Assembly: GCA_025464925.1 (NCBI GenBank)
Contig: JAODMS010000097.1
Span: forward strand, 1-8,440
Direction of reading: 5' to 3'
Length of the DNA: 8,440 nucleotides
Source: Arthrobacter sp.
GTDB taxonomy: Bacteria; Actinomycetota; Actinomycetes; Actinomycetales; Micrococcaceae
The translations under genes were made by a program, and so were the position numbers. This document shows positions 6,068 through 8,440 of the stretch, in pieces. A model generated the notes under the pieces. It was not told where the DNA came from. It ran no database searches and was given only the letters and a program-made list of their open reading frames with translations. Position 1 is the stretch's first letter. Each line of letters opens with the position of its first letter.

Positions 6068-7326
6068 ATGACAGCCCCCGATCATTTGCGGATCACCGGC
6101 CCCGAAGACATCCTCGGGTTCATCCCACATTCACTGGGCTACTGGCCGGACAAGAGCCTTGTGGCCCTGACCCTGCAGGGCAAACGGCTTGGCGCCACCT
6201 TACGGGTTGACCTGCCCGGGGCCGCCAGGGTGGCCGGCGGCCCGGGCCTTGCCGGTTTCGCCCGCATGGTGGTGTCCTACCTCGAGGCCGACGAGGAGGC
6301 GGACGGTTCCCTGCTGGCGCTCTTCACCGGCAGCGACGAAGACGGTGCCCCCTGGGCGGAGCTCCTGGCGGAGTTGGAGCTCGCCCTGACGGAGTCGGGC
6401 ATGCCCTTGCGGGACGCCTGGATCATCGGGGCCGAATTCTGGCGGAACGCCCACTGCGGAACGCCCACTGCGGTGACCCTGCGTGCTGTCCGCCCGGGCG
6501 CCCCGTCGACCAGATCAGGAACAGCCCGCTCAATGCCGAGATGGTCTTCCGCGGCAGCACGGTAGGCGCCGCGCCCGGGACCGCAGCCGTTGGACCGTCT
6601 CCGCGGCTCCCGGATCCTGCTGCGCTCAAGGCCGAGCGGGACTGGTCGCAGGAGTTCTCCGGACGCCGGCGGGACCGCGCGCAGTTCCGGCAGGTGCTGG
6701 ACGTCTGGAGGCGGGTCCTGCAGGCCGCCCCGGAATCCGGGCCGGCCCGGGAGCTTCCCCTCGGGCTCGCCGGCTACCTGCGGGCCACCCTGTGCGTGCA
6801 GGCCTGGCGGGACGCCGTGCTGGTGATGGCGGCCGCCGGACGGGTCGCGGCCGAATACGGCGCCGAAAAATTTGGTGTGTTCGACGGCGGCGCCCGCGCT
6901 CCTGCCGCGCCGCCGTCCTGCCCGATGCCGCCGCCGGGCGCCTCCTCGGCGGACACCGCACCCGGGGATGCACCCGGCAGCGTCAGCGGACCCCACGAGC
7001 CGCCGGGCTACGGGGACGTCCTGCTCGGCTTGGCGCCGCCGGTTCCGGACTGGAGCCGGATGGCAAAGCTGGAGCGGATCCTGGTGGAACTGGGCGGGGA
7101 CGGTGGCGGGGAGGCGCGGGCGGCCGCATTGACGGCGCGGGGCTGGATCGAATGGTGCCGGGGCAAGGGCTCCTTCGCCGACGCACTGTTCCGGCAGGCA
7201 GCGCAGGAATGTCCGGGATACCGGCTGGCCGAACTGCTGGCAGAACTTGCCCGGCGGGGGACGCTCTGTGGCTGGGCGGCCAGGCGGGACGCCGCCTGGC
7301 CGAAGTTCGCCCCGGACGTGGGCTGA
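6068..7326 (+). pseudogene. DUF4192 family protein, frameshifted by a 14-bp tandem duplication
   Basis: As written, ATG 6068 gives a 165-residue product ending at 6565: about 131 family-like residues (RITGPEDILGFIPHSLGYWP, FWRNAHC) and then out-of-frame sequence. The rest of the family pattern (NAEMVFRGSTVGAAPGT, later DALFRQAAQECPGYRLAELL) continues in another frame to TGA at 7324-7326. Deleting one copy of the 14-bp direct repeat at 6442-6469 joins the halves through HCGDPACCPPGRPVDQIR and gives 415 codons, a whole 414-residue DUF4192 protein. GGGAAAG (6053-6059) is a fair ribosome binding site. An ATG at 6541 could restart translation of the C-terminal part, but no Shine-Dalgarno precedes it. 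The family has no established function; no signal peptide or membrane helix is visible. A Pro/Ala-rich linker lies around 6895-7010. It may be a true pseudogene, a slippage-controlled gene or a sequence error. Confidence 0.85.
6442..6473 (+). repeat. 14-bp tandem direct repeat causing the frameshift
   Basis: GCGGAACGCCCACT occurs at 6442-6455 and again at 6456-6469, followed by a partial third unit GCGG (6470-6473). The unit is not a multiple of three, so one extra copy shifts the DUF4192 frame. Confidence 0.97.
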
Positions 7327-7330
7327 CATT

Positions 7331-7350
7331 GGGCCGATTGTGGCCGGCCC
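7331..7350 (+). terminator. weak hairpin after the DUF4192 gene
   Basis: GGGCCG (7331-7336) pairs with CGGCCC (7345-7350) across an 8-nt loop, starting 4 nt after the DUF4192 stop. The stem is short and there is no U-run, so a terminator role is only possible. Confidence 0.3.
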
Positions 7351-7449
7351 GTCGCCCGGACAGCACCGATTTCAAAAACCGTGAGACAATGGTTGCCGAG
7401 ACCCGGTTGGGTCCGTGTATCAAGTGCGTGTGGTGAACCTTGGAAACAG

Positions 7450-7475
7450 GGAACATTACGGCCTCCCCGGCAGTT
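7450..7475 (+). promoter_or_regulatory. SigR/SigH-type ECF promoter (GGAAC-N18-GTT) upstream of rpoD
   Basis: GGAAC (7450-7454, preceded by G) is followed by exactly 18 bases and GTT (7473-7475). A transcript starting near 7482 would carry a leader of about 110 nt before rpoD. Known parallel: the Streptomyces primary sigma gene hrdB has a SigR-dependent second promoter. Function here is inferred. Confidence 0.45.
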
Positions 7476-7512
7476 CTACTTAGTGGCCCTGCCGGTTGTG
7501 GTCGCACCTGAA

Positions 7513-7541
7513 GTGAAACACGGACTTGACAGGGTCATAGT
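7513..7541 (+). promoter_or_regulatory. candidate housekeeping promoter of rpoD
   Basis: GTGAAA (7513-7518) and CATAGT (7536-7541) each match the consensus hexamers at 4 of 6 positions with 17-nt spacing. The start would be near 7548, with a leader of about 43 nt. A perfect TTGACA at 7526-7531 lies between them but has no matching -10. Confidence 0.35.
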
Positions 7542-7590
7542 GGTGTTGCCCGCATGGTGATTCCACAGACCGCCGCTAGAAAGGTTTTCT

Positions 7591-8440
<850 letters not shown>

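Larger units (their letters stand above)
7327..7590 (+). other. rpoD upstream region without a gene
   Basis: These 264 bases contain no credible coding region. They hold a weak hairpin just after the DUF4192 stop (7331-7350, 6-bp stem), an ECF-type promoter match (7450-7475), a CCGGCAG/CTGCCGG inverted repeat (7467-7473 with 7489-7495), a housekeeping-type promoter candidate (7513-7541) and the rpoD ribosome binding site AGAAAGG (7578-7584). This is the layout of a multi-promoter control region for a primary sigma factor. Confidence 0.6.

Noticed and set aside
6277..7329. 350-codon minus-strand open frame over the DUF4192 gene
   Set aside because: Arg/Pro/Gly-rich product typical of GC-rich antisense frames. 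The plus strand carries the family-like sequence, once the 14-bp duplication is allowed for.
6483..7436. 317-codon plus-strand frame overlapping the DUF4192 C-terminal half
   Set aside because: Extremely Arg/Gly/Ala-rich third-frame shadow. The frame ending at 7326 matches the DUF4192 C-terminal pattern.
7526..7531. Perfect TTGACA as the rpoD -35 box
   Set aside because: No acceptable -10 hexamer lies 15-19 nt downstream. CATAGT is only 4 nt away and pairs better with GTGAAA at 7513.

Overview
The window looks like a chromosomal core-gene segment of a high-GC actinobacterium, most likely a member of the Micrococcaceae (Arthrobacter or Pseudarthrobacter type). The clues are the strong GC bias at third codon positions, frequent GTG starts, an RpoD with a long Lys/Ala-rich then acidic N-terminal extension, a DUF4192 protein and an actinobacterial PAC2 protein. 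I see no tRNA, rRNA, CRISPR array, insertion sequence or prophage gene.

Layout. Positions 1-3374 are read on the minus strand: pepA (leucyl aminopeptidase), then lpdA (dihydrolipoamide dehydrogenase, E3), then the first 36 codons of an E2 acyltransferase gene (sucB/dlaT type) that leaves the window at its left edge. Strong U-less hairpins follow pepA and lpdA. lpdA and sucB supply the E3 and E2 parts of a 2-oxoacid dehydrogenase complex. Positions 3375-3690 are a divergent promoter region. From 3691 on, everything is on the plus strand: a PAC2-family protein, a 12-helix MFS transporter, a DUF4192 gene and the first 283 codons of rpoD (primary sigma factor), which leaves the window at its right edge.

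The clearest anomaly is in the DUF4192 gene. A 14-bp tandem duplication at 6442-6469 shifts the frame. Removing one copy restores a continuous 414-residue protein, so this is either a recent mutation, a slippage switch or a sequence error.

The most suggestive regulatory signal is a pair of promoters that fit the GGAAY-N18-GTT pattern of SigR/SigH-type ECF sigma factors (thiol-oxidative stress). One lies upstream of the PAC2 gene and one upstream of rpoD. Other points are a probably leaderless GTG start for the MFS gene, an inverted repeat spanning the lpdA -10 box, a Shine-Dalgarno of pepA inside a palindrome, and a perfect 13-bp inverted repeat inside the MFS coding sequence. I do not see a new multi-gene system: the genes themselves are ordinary housekeeping or conserved hypothetical genes.
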